A DNA stretch of 64,000 bases, from the NCBI RefSeq assembly GCF_963667685.1, contig NZ_OY763931.1, forward strand, positions 124,001 to 188,000, given 5' to 3'. The notes below the pieces were generated by a model. It made no database searches. It was not told the origin of the DNA and saw only the letters and a list, made by a program, of their open reading frames with translations. The first letter of the stretch is position 1; each line of letters begins with the position of its first letter. The position numbers were made by a program, and so were the translations under genes. This DNA comes from Maridesulfovibrio sp. Lineage in GTDB: Bacteria; Desulfobacterota; Desulfovibrionia; Desulfovibrionales; Desulfovibrionaceae. This document shows positions 8,628 to 16,613 of the stretch, in pieces.

Positions 8628-9893
8628 ATGTTTTCAAAAAATAAAGCTCTCAGAAGCATATTTGACTCCAGCATTGATGAACTTTGCAAGAGCGAAGGTC
8701 TCTCCAAAGAGACAATTATTCAGGGCATTGAAGATGGGACCATGGTTCTGCTCGGGAACCCCAACCACAAGAATGTTACTCCTACCCTTATCGGACAGCC
8801 TGCAAAGGTAAAAGTAAACGCAAACATCGGTACTTCCCCTTTTAAGAATGATCGTGAAAAGGAAATGAAGAAGCTTGATGCTGCATGGAAAGCAGGCGCG
8901 CATGCCGTGATGGATCTTTCCACCGCTGGCGATCTTGACGGGATCAGGACAGACATGCTGACCGGATGCCCCCTGCCTTTGGGTACTGTTCCCATTTACG
9001 CTATGGCGCAGCAGTATGTTGCCCGCGATGAAGATCCCGCAGGTTTCACTATCGACGAACTTTTTGCAGAAGTAGAAAAAGAAGCAGAACAGGGTGTTGA
9101 TTTCATGACCCTGCACTGCGCTCTGACCCGTCAGGGTGCTGCATGGGCAACCGGCGGTGACCGCCTGATGGGTATTGTTTCCCGTGGGGGCGCCATCCTC
9201 GCTCGCTGGATGCGTGACCATGATGAAGAAAATCCTCTGCTCACACACTACGATCGCCTGCTCGAAATCTGCCTCAAGCACAACGTGACCCTGAGTCTCG
9301 GCGACGGTCTGCGTCCCGGTGCTGGAGCCGATGCTGGCGATGCTGCACAGTGGGAAGAAGTTCTCTGGCTTGGCAAGCTTGCAAAACGCGCCCATGAATT
9401 CGGCGTGCAGGCAATGATTGAAGGTCCCGGTCACGTGCCCATGCATCTGGTTGAAACCCAGATTCGCGGTATCAAAGCTGCTACCTACAACGCACCTCTC
9501 TATGTCCTCGGACCTCTGGTAACTGATTCCGCCCCCGGTTATGACCACATTGCCGGTGCAATCGGTGGTGCCATCGCAGTTCAGAACGGTGTTGACTTCC
9601 TCTGCTACCTTACCCCGGCCGAACACCTGACCCTGCCCGAGATCGACGATGTTTGGAACGGCGTTAAAGCTTCTCTCGTTGCTGCTCAGGCCGGTGAAGT
9701 TTCCCTTGGCCGCAAAGATGCCGTAGAGCGTGACCGTGCAATTTCTCAGGCACGTATGGAACTTGATTGGGACAGCATTGCTAATCTGGCTATCGACCCC
9801 GCTCTTGCCTGTGCACGCAGAAAAGACCACAAAGATGAAAAAGAATGCGCTATGTGCGGAAAATTCTGCGCAGTCCGCATGCTTTCCGAATAA
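8628..9893 (+). CDS. thiC: Phosphomethylpyrimidine synthase ThiC (short form)
   Basis: The 421-residue product is a ThiC-family radical-SAM enzyme, which converts aminoimidazole ribotide to hydroxymethylpyrimidine phosphate, the pyrimidine half of thiamine. Diagnostic stretches include NANIGTSP, LSTAGDLDGIR, TDMLTGCPLPLGTVPIY, EGPGHVPMH and LGPLVTDSAPGYDH. The C-terminal cluster-binding cysteines read CAMCGKFC, that is CX2CX3C, one residue shorter than the CX2CX4C of the long E. coli/B. subtilis enzyme. It lacks the long N-terminal extension of those enzymes. AAGG sits seven bases before the ATG. A BzaF-type paralogue (hydroxybenzimidazole synthase for B12) is the main alternative; nearby thiL favours thiamine. 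A strong terminator follows. Confidence 0.85.
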   Translation: MFSKNKALRSIFDSSIDELCKSEGLSKETIIQGIEDGTMVLLGNPNHKNVTPTLIGQPAKVKVNANIGTSPFKNDREKEMKKLDAAWKAGAHAVMDLSTAGDLDGIRTDMLTGCPLPLGTVPIYAMAQQYVARDEDPAGFTIDELFAEVEKEAEQGVDFMTLHCALTRQGAAWATGGDRLMGIVSRGGAILARWMRDHDEENPLLTHYDRLLEICLKHNVTLSLGDGLRPGAGADAGDAAQWEEVLWLGKLAKRAHEFGVQAMIEGPGHVPMHLVETQIRGIKAATYNAPLYVLGPLVTDSAPGYDHIAGAIGGAIAVQNGVDFLCYLTPAEHLTLPEIDDVWNGVKASLVAAQAGEVSLGRKDAVERDRAISQARMELDWDSIANLAIDPALACARRKDHKDEKECAMCGKFCAVRMLSE

Positions 9894-9944
9894 TTCTGAT
9901 TAGTAATTGAACGAGCCGCTCTGTACACTTAATAGATGATAATG

Positions 9945-9978
9945 GCCCGTAACACCGCTGGTGTTACGGGCTTTTTTT
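9945..9978 (+). terminator. Intrinsic terminator after thiC
   Basis: A perfect 12-bp stem (9945-9956 with 9960-9971, GCCCGTAACACC) is followed by seven T residues. Confidence 0.95.
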
Positions 9979-10042
9979 GTGTATTATCAGCCCAAAAAAG
10001 CGTTGAACAACTTTTTTGATTTGTATCTCAGGAGGAGTGGAA

Positions 10043-10702
10043 TTGTTTCAGTACGTTCGGGACCCCATGAGCGGGTTGACTCACTTTATCGGATTTTGTC
10101 TAGCCATTGCCGGTCTGATTATGCTGCTGGTCGCTTCGGTAAATCCCACCAGCGTTATGCATGTGGTGACATTCTCCGTCTTTGGTGGGGGAATGATTCT
10201 GCTCTATCTGGCCAGCACTCTCTATCACTGGCTGCCGCTTTCAAAGCGCGGTATTCTGTGGCTGCGTAAGCTCGACCATTCTATGATTTACGTATACATC
10301 GCCGCAACATATACGCCTATCTGCCTAGTGGGATTGAAAGGTGCGTGGGGCTGGTCGTTATTCGGTGCAATCTGGGGAATGGCTGTGGCCGGGATTATCA
10401 CAAAAATGCTTTGGTTGAACGCACCGCGCTGGTTGTCCACTGGATTTTATCTTGCCATGGGCTGGCTGGTTATCGTCGGTGCATATCCTTTGATTAAAGC
10501 GCTACAAACCGGGGCGTTACTCTGGCTGCTGGCGGGCGGAATAATGTATTCGATCGGTGCGGTTATTTATGCTACAAAGCGTCCCAATCCGTGGCCTGAA
10601 TTTTTCGGGTTCCATGAAATTTTTCATGTGTTCGTTATGGCCGGGAGCTTCTGCCATTTCTGGGTCATGTATGAATATATTACAGAGCTGGGGTGGAGTT
10701 AG
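10043..10702 (+). CDS. Hemolysin III / PAQR-family membrane protein
   Basis: This 219-residue protein has seven likely membrane spans and the three conserved metal-site regions of the hemolysin III (YqfA, PAQR-like) family: LASTLYHWLP, KLDHSMIYVYIAATYTP and HEIFHVFVMAGSFCH. The histidines and aspartate are the proposed zinc ligands of a ceramidase-like membrane hydrolase fold; the bacterial function is not settled. I chose the TTG at 10043 because AGGAGG lies at 10030-10035, seven bases upstream. A longer start at 10016 would bury that site inside the gene. Its stop overlaps the convergent thiL stop by 4 bp. Confidence 0.85.
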   Translation: MFQYVRDPMSGLTHFIGFCLAIAGLIMLLVASVNPTSVMHVVTFSVFGGGMILLYLASTLYHWLPLSKRGILWLRKLDHSMIYVYIAATYTPICLVGLKGAWGWSLFGAIWGMAVAGIITKMLWLNAPRWLSTGFYLAMGWLVIVGAYPLIKALQTGALLWLLAGGIMYSIGAVIYATKRPNPWPEFFGFHEIFHVFVMAGSFCHFWVMYEYITELGWS

Positions 10703-11670
10703 CCCGCAAAGTGGTCAAAGCCTCCGGCTGTGTATTCCCTGCCGTTTAGTACAATTTTGCTGTCGTCGGTGATGGTTCCAATCTTGTGAAGCCCGGGGAT
10801 GGATTCAGCCAGTGCTTCGAATCCATTGGCAGATGCCGCGCCGAAAAGAGCGTAATCTTCGCCGCCCTGAAAGGCGTGTTCCGCTGCGGAAATTGATTTT
10901 GATTCAGCGTAGCGGATTACCTCTTCGTGCAGTTGATCTTTGTCCAGAGAAATATCAGCACCTACATTTCCTTCACAGTTGCCTAAAAAGCGGGGCAGAT
11001 CACGGGCAAGTCCGTCGGAAAGGTCCATCAATCCTTTGACTTCCGGAGACCCAGCCAGTTTTATCCCAGCAGCTACGCGCATTGGTGGCCGCAGGTGGGC
11101 CTTCGTTGATTGCGGATAGTTTCTGAGTGCGAACTCCGTATCTTCTTCAAGGCTTAAAAGTCCGGTGCGAGCCATTCCGGCAGGGCCGTGCAGGAATAAA
11201 ATATCACCCGGCTTAGCATTTCCACGTGAAAGAAAACGCCCACCGGCACTTTCGCCCCAGACTGTTACAGAAATTCCCAAATACTGCCCGCCGGAAAGAT
11301 CGCCACCGGCAAGAATAACCCCGTGCTGTTCTGCAAGTGCGGACATTGCCCCGAAGAATGGGTCCCAGAATTCATACTCCAGACTCGGTGGAACAATCAG
11401 TCCCAGCGCAAAACCGCAAGGCTGCCCGCCCATAGCCGCAATGTCGCTGATATTCACAGCCAAAGACTTATATCCGATGTCCGCAGGGGAAAAGTATGAT
11501 CTTCTGAAATGAATGTCTTCCAGAAATAGATCTTTACTGATGCACAGGTCATTACCTGTCTTGAGGATAGAACAGTCATCCCCACGACCAAGAGTTACAT
11601 GGCCGTTCTCAGACGGGAAATATTTGTCGATCAGAGTCAGGAAATCCTGTTCGGAATTTAATTTTGTCAT
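10699..11670 (-). CDS. thiL: Thiamine-monophosphate kinase
   Basis: The 323-residue product belongs to the PurM-like ATP-binding family and carries the ThiL motifs GRGDDCSIL, DIGYKSLAVNISDIAAMGG, AGGDLSGG, MDLSDGLARDL and QGGEDYALF. ThiL phosphorylates thiamine monophosphate to the active cofactor thiamine diphosphate, using ATP and magnesium. The acidic residues of GDD, SD and EDY are the metal and nucleotide ligands. It converges on the hemolysin III gene and lies 0.8 kb from thiC, so the region holds two thiamine genes on opposite strands. The intergenic repeat at 11673-11832 lies upstream of its start. Confidence 0.93.
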   Translation of the reverse strand: MTKLNSEQDFLTLIDKYFPSENGHVTLGRGDDCSILKTGNDLCISKDLFLEDIHFRRSYFSPADIGYKSLAVNISDIAAMGGQPCGFALGLIVPPSLEYEFWDPFFGAMSALAEQHGVILAGGDLSGGQYLGISVTVWGESAGGRFLSRGNAKPGDILFLHGPAGMARTGLLSLEEDTEFALRNYPQSTKAHLRPPMRVAAGIKLAGSPEVKGLMDLSDGLARDLPRFLGNCEGNVGADISLDKDQLHEEVIRYAESKSISAAEHAFQGGEDYALFGAASANGFEALAESIPGLHKIGTITDDSKIVLNGREYTAGGFDHFAG

Positions 11671-11672
11671 GA

Positions 11673-11832
11673 AAGCCTTCGGCGACCCTGCGGGGCTTAA
11701 ATTTTATGCGCTATCGCGTTTTTAAGAATGAAAGAGATGCCTCCGGCGGCCAGAGAAACTTTTGGGAAAAGTTTCTCCGGACTCTTCAAAACTTTTTACT
11801 AGGGCTTCGCCGTTTCTGTATTTCAAAAACGG
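11673..11832. repeat. Intergenic repeat, copy 1 (between thiL and the helicase gene)
   Basis: This copy holds a perfect 11-bp inverted repeat (11753-11763 with 11767-11777, GAGAAACTTTT) next to the motif GCCTCCGGCGGC. After it comes AAAACTTTTTACTAGGGC and a TTCGCC end. Variants of these motifs recur between other genes at 14.0, 15.6, 39.4, 40.9, 48.1, 50.3 and 60.7 kb. On the minus strand the hairpin could also end the helicase transcript. Confidence 0.6.
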
Positions 11833-11900
11833 TTTAGTCTTTCTAGTTGCGAAGCATAACTAAAACGTATTTGAAAGAGAGAGGAAGAGGAGGCACTAAG

Positions 11901-14018
11901 TTATAGCATTTCAACAAAATCTTCGACAATTACTTTGGGGCCGAAGCCGGGGAAATTGATACGCAGCTTGTTTGGCTCTATGCGTTCAATGATTTTTCCG
12001 CGACCGAATATCTTGTGCTTGCAATGTCCGAGCTTCATGGGGGCTGGTTTACTGCTTGCTGTGACCGAAGGTGCGGAATAATCAGCTGGATACACCGGGG
12101 TATTCTTTTTAATATTCATGCCGCCGGAATAGGATTCCTGCAATTCTTCGAAAAGGTCGGTGTCCAGTTCGCGTAGAAACGGGCTGGGCACTGCCGGTTC
12201 TGAAAAGTCTGTATTCTTGCGGTTGATGGAAGCCGGAGCGCACATTATCAGTTCTTTTCTTGCGCGTGTACAGGCTACATAGAGCAGTCGGCGTTCTTCC
12301 TCGTATTCCTGTGGTTTTTGCATGGATTTGCGGGACGGGAAGCGGTCCTCTACAAGGTCGATGATGATAACCGCGTTCCACTCCAGACCTTTGGCGGAAT
12401 GGATGGTGGAAAGGGTGACTACATCTTCTTTTTTCTCTTCCTCGTTGTGTTGATCCGGGTCAAGGCAGAGGTCGGTCAGGAAATATTCCAGATCGTCATA
12501 GTTCGATGCAATCTGGCTGAGCTGTTCGATCCCTGCTTCGCGGCGCGGGTAATCGTCCGGGTATTGGGACACGAGTAACGGTCTGTACAGCGGTACGATT
12601 ACTTCCAGACAGGTTGCGGGAGAAGACTTTTGTTTACGCAGTGCATCGAGATCACGCAGGATGTCTTTGAGCAGTTCATATTTTTGGGTAAATTTTCCAA
12701 CAGCCTTCTCGTCGGCGGAAATGACCGCTTGGGCAATTTTGGTTGCGGTCTTGGGACCGACCCCTTTGATGTGTCCGAGGGTGCGCTGCCAAGCGATAAT
12801 ATCAGCCGGGTTGCTGACCAGACGCATGAAGGCCAGTACGTCTTTTATGTGAGCTGCCTCGTTAAATTTTAGGCCGCCATATTTCTTGAAGCCGACACCT
12901 AACCGTTTAAGAGCCACTTCCAGCCCGTAACTCTGGTATCCGGCCCGGAAAAGTACGGCCACTTCTTCGGGACCGTGTTTCTTTTGTAATTCTATGATCC
13001 GGTCCAGTACGCGGTTGGACTGGCTGAAATCGCTGAGCGGAACCATAAGTTGAGGTTTGCTGCCCCATGTCTGCTCTGTGAAAAGTTTTTTGTCGAACTT
13101 GATTTCCGCACCATCGAGAATGGCGTTGGTCAGGTCGAGAATGGGCTGGGTTGAGCGGTAGTTCTGCTCCAGCCGTACAATTTTTACATCCTCAAAAATC
13201 TCCGGAAATTTCAAGATGTTTGTAACGTCCGCGCCTCGGAAAGAGTAAATTGACTGGGCATCGTCACCCACAGCCATGACATTTCCGTTCTTTCCGGCCA
13301 GTAGCCCGACTATTCGGGCCTGTACAAGGTTGGTATCCTGATATTCATCGACCATAATGTACTGGTAGCGTGAGCGCAGTGAATTGCGCAGAAATTTGTC
13401 CTTCTGCAGCAGTTCTTCAAGGTAGAAGAGCAGGTCGTCATAATCCATCAGGCCGTGCTGTTTTTTATAGATAGCGTAACCTTTGGCGATCTGTTCCATT
13501 TCAGAAGCGTAAGTCGCTAGATGAAAAGCTTCGGAGTTTACCAGCGTATCAATGGAAACTTCCTTGTTGCGTGATTTGCTGATCATATCCAGCAGGGTGG
13601 ATTTTTTCGGATAGGAGCGGTCGCCTTTGCCTAATTTCAACCCGTCCTTAACTTCCTTAACCGCACCCTCGCTGTCAGCGCGGTCCATGAGTGTGATGCC
13701 GTTGGGGTAGCCTATTTCAGCAGCATTCTGGCGCAGCACGGAATAAGCAAAAGAGTGGAAAGTACCACCCTGTGTTCCGTTTAGCGGACGTCCTAGAATT
13801 AGTTCCGTACGTTGCAGCATTTCCTGCGCTGCTTTACGGGTGAAGGTCATCAGCAGGATGGATTCCGGCGGAATGCCTTGCTCCACAAGCCAAGCCAAGC
13901 GGTAAACAATTGTACGGGTCTTACCACTGCCCGCACCGGCAATTACCAGAACCGGACCCTGTGGATGTGTAGCAGCTTCATATTGAGCAGGATTTAATTC
14001 TTTTTTGAAATCTATCAT
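11901..14018 (-). CDS. UvrD/PcrA-type superfamily 1A DNA helicase
   Basis: This 705-residue protein has the full set of SF1A helicase motifs: Walker A AGAGSGKT near residue 30, VDEYQDTN near 230, QNYRST, STIHSAKGLEW and LLYVACTRA. It unwinds DNA 3' to 5' using ATP; relatives act in mismatch and nucleotide excision repair and remove proteins or stalled forks ahead of replication. The C-terminus (residues 665-705, with FGRGKIIERIEPNKLRINF) looks like the small tail domain of PcrA. The length matches PcrA/UvrD and Rep rather than RecB. It is downstream of the phosphodiesterase-family gene in the same direction, with repeats on both sides. Confidence 0.92.
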   Translation of the reverse strand: MIDFKKELNPAQYEAATHPQGPVLVIAGAGSGKTRTIVYRLAWLVEQGIPPESILLMTFTRKAAQEMLQRTELILGRPLNGTQGGTFHSFAYSVLRQNAAEIGYPNGITLMDRADSEGAVKEVKDGLKLGKGDRSYPKKSTLLDMISKSRNKEVSIDTLVNSEAFHLATYASEMEQIAKGYAIYKKQHGLMDYDDLLFYLEELLQKDKFLRNSLRSRYQYIMVDEYQDTNLVQARIVGLLAGKNGNVMAVGDDAQSIYSFRGADVTNILKFPEIFEDVKIVRLEQNYRSTQPILDLTNAILDGAEIKFDKKLFTEQTWGSKPQLMVPLSDFSQSNRVLDRIIELQKKHGPEEVAVLFRAGYQSYGLEVALKRLGVGFKKYGGLKFNEAAHIKDVLAFMRLVSNPADIIAWQRTLGHIKGVGPKTATKIAQAVISADEKAVGKFTQKYELLKDILRDLDALRKQKSSPATCLEVIVPLYRPLLVSQYPDDYPRREAGIEQLSQIASNYDDLEYFLTDLCLDPDQHNEEEKKEDVVTLSTIHSAKGLEWNAVIIIDLVEDRFPSRKSMQKPQEYEEERRLLYVACTRARKELIMCAPASINRKNTDFSEPAVPSPFLRELDTDLFEELQESYSGGMNIKKNTPVYPADYSAPSVTASSKPAPMKLGHCKHKIFGRGKIIERIEPNKLRINFPGFGPKVIVEDFVEML

Positions 14019-14021
14019 ATC

Positions 14022-14292
14022 TGTGTGCCTCCGGTGGCTGGAAAAGGGAAACTTTTTAGTAGGCTTCGCAGCTTCGTATGGGAGTTATTTCAGTTAAATT
14101 TATTTGTCATTTTTCAATAAGCAGTATGCGAAGCTTATTGAAAGTTTTTGGGATTCTTGCATTAGCTCTTCGACGAGCAGTCTTTGCGCTAGCCTTAGAG
14201 ATAACGACAGTGGAACACGCCCTTTTTTACAAAAAGGATTTAAGCCCCCAGAGGGAAAATATTTTAATAAAAGCGCGTTAGCGCATCAAATT
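14022..14292. repeat. Intergenic repeat, copy 2
   Basis: This 270-bp gap carries GCCTCCGGTGGC (14028 onward), AAACTTTTTAGTAGGCTTCGC, and at its right end GCGCGTTAGCGCATCAAAT directly against the next stop codon. These are degenerate versions of the motifs at 11.7 and 15.6 kb. I see no gene here. Confidence 0.5.
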
Positions 14293-15588
14293 TCAATCTT
14301 TCAAATTAATATCAAACCAGTCAAGTATGATTTGGCCGGTCTGGTACATGGATTCTATCTGCTGCCCGTCGGAGCTATAGAAAAAAGCATCCTTTATGGT
14401 ATGCGTTCCAGTTCTGCCGTGGAAACCGAATATTTCAGCCCTGTCGAATTTGGCTTTGAGATCGAATCCCGGCTTGGCGGTGCAGATCAGGTCCGGCGGA
14501 TTACCAATGGGGATTTCGCCGTAAGCTTGGCGTTTGGTCAGAACCTGATGCATAACCTGTTCCCCGTTGAATTGGAGCTGCATAAGCTTGTCCGCTATTT
14601 CAGCTGCGATTTTTTCAGCCTGCGCATGGTCGACCTGCCCGCGCGCGAAATCAGACGTATGGATATATATTCTTCCTGGATCAAGGGCAAATGCTTTGCT
14701 GGATTGAGAAATTATGGTGGAATCCCATTGGTCTTTTGCCGGACGGGTGTACTCAAGATAGTCGTTTTGAACGAGAAAAGTGTTTAGGTCCACTTCGGTT
14801 TCGAGAGTTGCAAAGCCATGGTCAGCAAAGGATATAAGCTTTGTTTCACCAGGAAGGGCTTCGAATTTATCGAGAACCGCGCCGATGGTTTTGTCCCATT
14901 TGTGCATGAATTCTTCCGCCTTGGGATAGAGCGGATGGTTCTCGTCTTCGAAAGCGGGATAAAAGAAATGGAAAAGACGGTCAGTTTCTGTGAAAACGAT
15001 GGTAAACAAATCCCAAGCAAGGTCGTTCCATAGCAATTCAAGAGCTTTCAGGCGGCAATCAAGAGTGTGTGAAACCTGATCGAAAAGGTAGACCGGGTCC
15101 ATTATGCCCCGGCTGGTATCTGCTTCCAGCTGGTAGCCCGCATCGCGCAGGGGACCTAGCAGAAATGGAGGCTGCACAGCTTTTTCAAGCGAATCTGCCA
15201 CGAAACCGGAAATGAGCATCCCGCGTAGGGGCTTGGCCGGATAAGTATTAGGCAGGTTGATTATTTTGCTGACCAATCCGTTTTCACCAAGGGCATCAAA
15301 AATAGTAGGGCAGAGTACCTGTTCAAAATTGTTGATGGACAGGGTATAATGCTGCGGATCTAGCGAAGTGAAGCCGTAAAGTCCATGCTTCTCCGGCTTT
15401 TGCGCAGTAAAAAAAGATGTCCAGTTTACCGGGGAAAGTTCCGGCAGCTCAGCCGAGATAGGGGAACACTTCCCTGCAATACGTGATAAGTTGGGAAGTT
15501 TAATTGCCCATTTGAGCGCGAGAGAAGACGGGAGGCCGTCCAATCCTAAAACAACAATTCTTTTACGTTCTGTCGGAGTTAAAAACAT
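14293..15588 (-). CDS. Alkaline-phosphatase-superfamily phosphodiesterase / nucleotide pyrophosphatase
   Basis: The 431-residue product has the metal-site layout of type I phosphodiesterases: VLGLDGLP at the N-terminus, the nucleophile region SPVNWTSFFT near residue 55, TETDRLFHFFYP near 200, ADHGF near 255, and FHGRTGTH near 390. The family hydrolyses phosphodiester or pyrophosphate bonds with two zinc ions. No signal peptide or membrane segment is visible, so it is probably cytoplasmic. The substrate is unknown. It lies in a run of same-strand genes after the MATE and DUF2156 genes, 140 bp downstream of the latter. Confidence 0.8.
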   Translation of the reverse strand: MFLTPTERKRIVVLGLDGLPSSLALKWAIKLPNLSRIAGKCSPISAELPELSPVNWTSFFTAQKPEKHGLYGFTSLDPQHYTLSINNFEQVLCPTIFDALGENGLVSKIINLPNTYPAKPLRGMLISGFVADSLEKAVQPPFLLGPLRDAGYQLEADTSRGIMDPVYLFDQVSHTLDCRLKALELLWNDLAWDLFTIVFTETDRLFHFFYPAFEDENHPLYPKAEEFMHKWDKTIGAVLDKFEALPGETKLISFADHGFATLETEVDLNTFLVQNDYLEYTRPAKDQWDSTIISQSSKAFALDPGRIYIHTSDFARGQVDHAQAEKIAAEIADKLMQLQFNGEQVMHQVLTKRQAYGEIPIGNPPDLICTAKPGFDLKAKFDRAEIFGFHGRTGTHTIKDAFFYSSDGQQIESMYQTGQIILDWFDINLKD

Positions 15589-15614
15589 ATTTAATTAACT
15601 GGCGAAACAAATGA

Positions 15615-15728
15615 ACAAAGCGGCGAAGCCCTATAAGAAATTTTTGGGATGCTTAAACCCTTTTTTCATAAAGGGTTTAAGCCGCCGGAGGCGAAATCCA
15701 TTATTTATAAGTGCGAAGCGCATCAAAA
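15615..15728. repeat. Intergenic repeat, copy 3
   Basis: A perfect 12-bp inverted repeat (15652-15663 with 15670-15681, CTTAAACCCTTT) leads into GCCGCCGGAGGCGAAATCC and then GTGCGAAGCGCATCAAAAT against the DUF2156 stop codon. The last motif also occurs at 39.5 kb and, as a variant, at 14.3 kb. Confidence 0.6.
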
Positions 15729-16613
15729 TTATAAAACTACCAGCTCATACTTCTTCATGAAATGCACGGGATTGTATGATTCTTTCGCCTTGCGAAGGCC
15801 GGGCTCCCCGAGATCTTGTTCCCGGTTGACGAATTTTTTATCGCTGGCGTTGTTTTCGAGAAACATCTGGTTGATGGCCTGATATACACCTTTGAAATAG
15901 GTATTTCCCTTTTCAAAATGGATAACGATGGTGTCTTCGCCAAGAGGTTCGGCAATGGTGTATGCGATGATGCGATTGCCGATACGCAGGGTACCGCCTG
16001 TGAGGTTGCGGATGGTATCCATTTCTTTGAGGACCTTGGCAATGGCTTCGTTTTCAGCCACAAGTGCAGGTGAGAAATTGTTCTCTTCCTGCCAGCGGTA
16101 CCATTCAAGCTGCATTTCAAGTACTTCTTCCACGCAGTCAGGGGTGATTTCGCGGTATTCGTAATCGTATTTTTTCATGAACTGGCGGTATAAGTTCTTT
16201 TTTTTGTGGAACCGGTTCCCTCGTAGCTCAATGAGTTCCTGCACTGAGTATACGTAATCGAAATGGTCACGGTTTTCAGTGATTTCGATTTTATCTCCGA
16301 ATATTTCCTTAAGGTGCAGAGCCAACTCTTCAGGGATACGGGTAAACTTTGTGCCGGGAGTGTTCATGAGCTTACATTTGGTCCAATCCGCGCTGAACCA
16401 ATCGCCTATGGGCGCCCAGTGAATGACTTCAGGTTTGGTCTGGCGAACATGGATAAGCCCGGAATCTGAGCAGCTTATTTCTAGCCCGTAATGATCGGTC
16501 CAACCCCAGATATTGGCGAAGGTATAGTCGGAAGTGTGCTGCGAGCAGACCGCCAGGGCCTTATCAAATTCGTTTTGACATGCAAGGGTTATGGGCTTGA
16601 ATTCGTTATTCAT
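15729..16613 (-). CDS. DUF2156 protein (phosphatidylglycerol lysyltransferase C-terminal-like)
   Basis: This 294-residue soluble protein matches the DUF2156 family: an N-terminal DYTFANIWGW motif near residue 30 and, near 140, NRFHKKKNLYRQF followed by a GNAT-like fold with IAYTIAEPLGEDTIVIHFEKG. This fold is the aminoacyl-transfer domain of MprF, which moves an amino acid from tRNA to membrane lipid. Here it stands alone, without the membrane flippase domain. Its start overlaps the end of the MATE transporter gene by 8 bp, so the two are translated together. The substrate is unknown; acylation of a lipid or peptide is inferred from the fold. Confidence 0.75.
   Translation of the reverse strand: MNNEFKPITLACQNEFDKALAVCSQHTSDYTFANIWGWTDHYGLEISCSDSGLIHVRQTKPEVIHWAPIGDWFSADWTKCKLMNTPGTKFTRIPEELALHLKEIFGDKIEITENRDHFDYVYSVQELIELRGNRFHKKKNLYRQFMKKYDYEYREITPDCVEEVLEMQLEWYRWQEENNFSPALVAENEAIAKVLKEMDTIRNLTGGTLRIGNRIIAYTIAEPLGEDTIVIHFEKGNTYFKGVYQAINQMFLENNASDKKFVNREQDLGEPGLRKAKESYNPVHFMKKYELVVL

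Noticed and set aside
8634-9830. A 398-codon open frame on the minus strand inside thiC
   Set aside because: It is antisense to a well-conserved ThiC and its translation has no family resemblance and an odd composition; long antisense frames follow from the codon use of the real gene.
14104-14787. A 227-codon plus-strand frame over the phosphodiesterase gene and the repeat region
   Set aside because: Its second half is antisense to the phosphodiesterase gene and its first half is repeat sequence.
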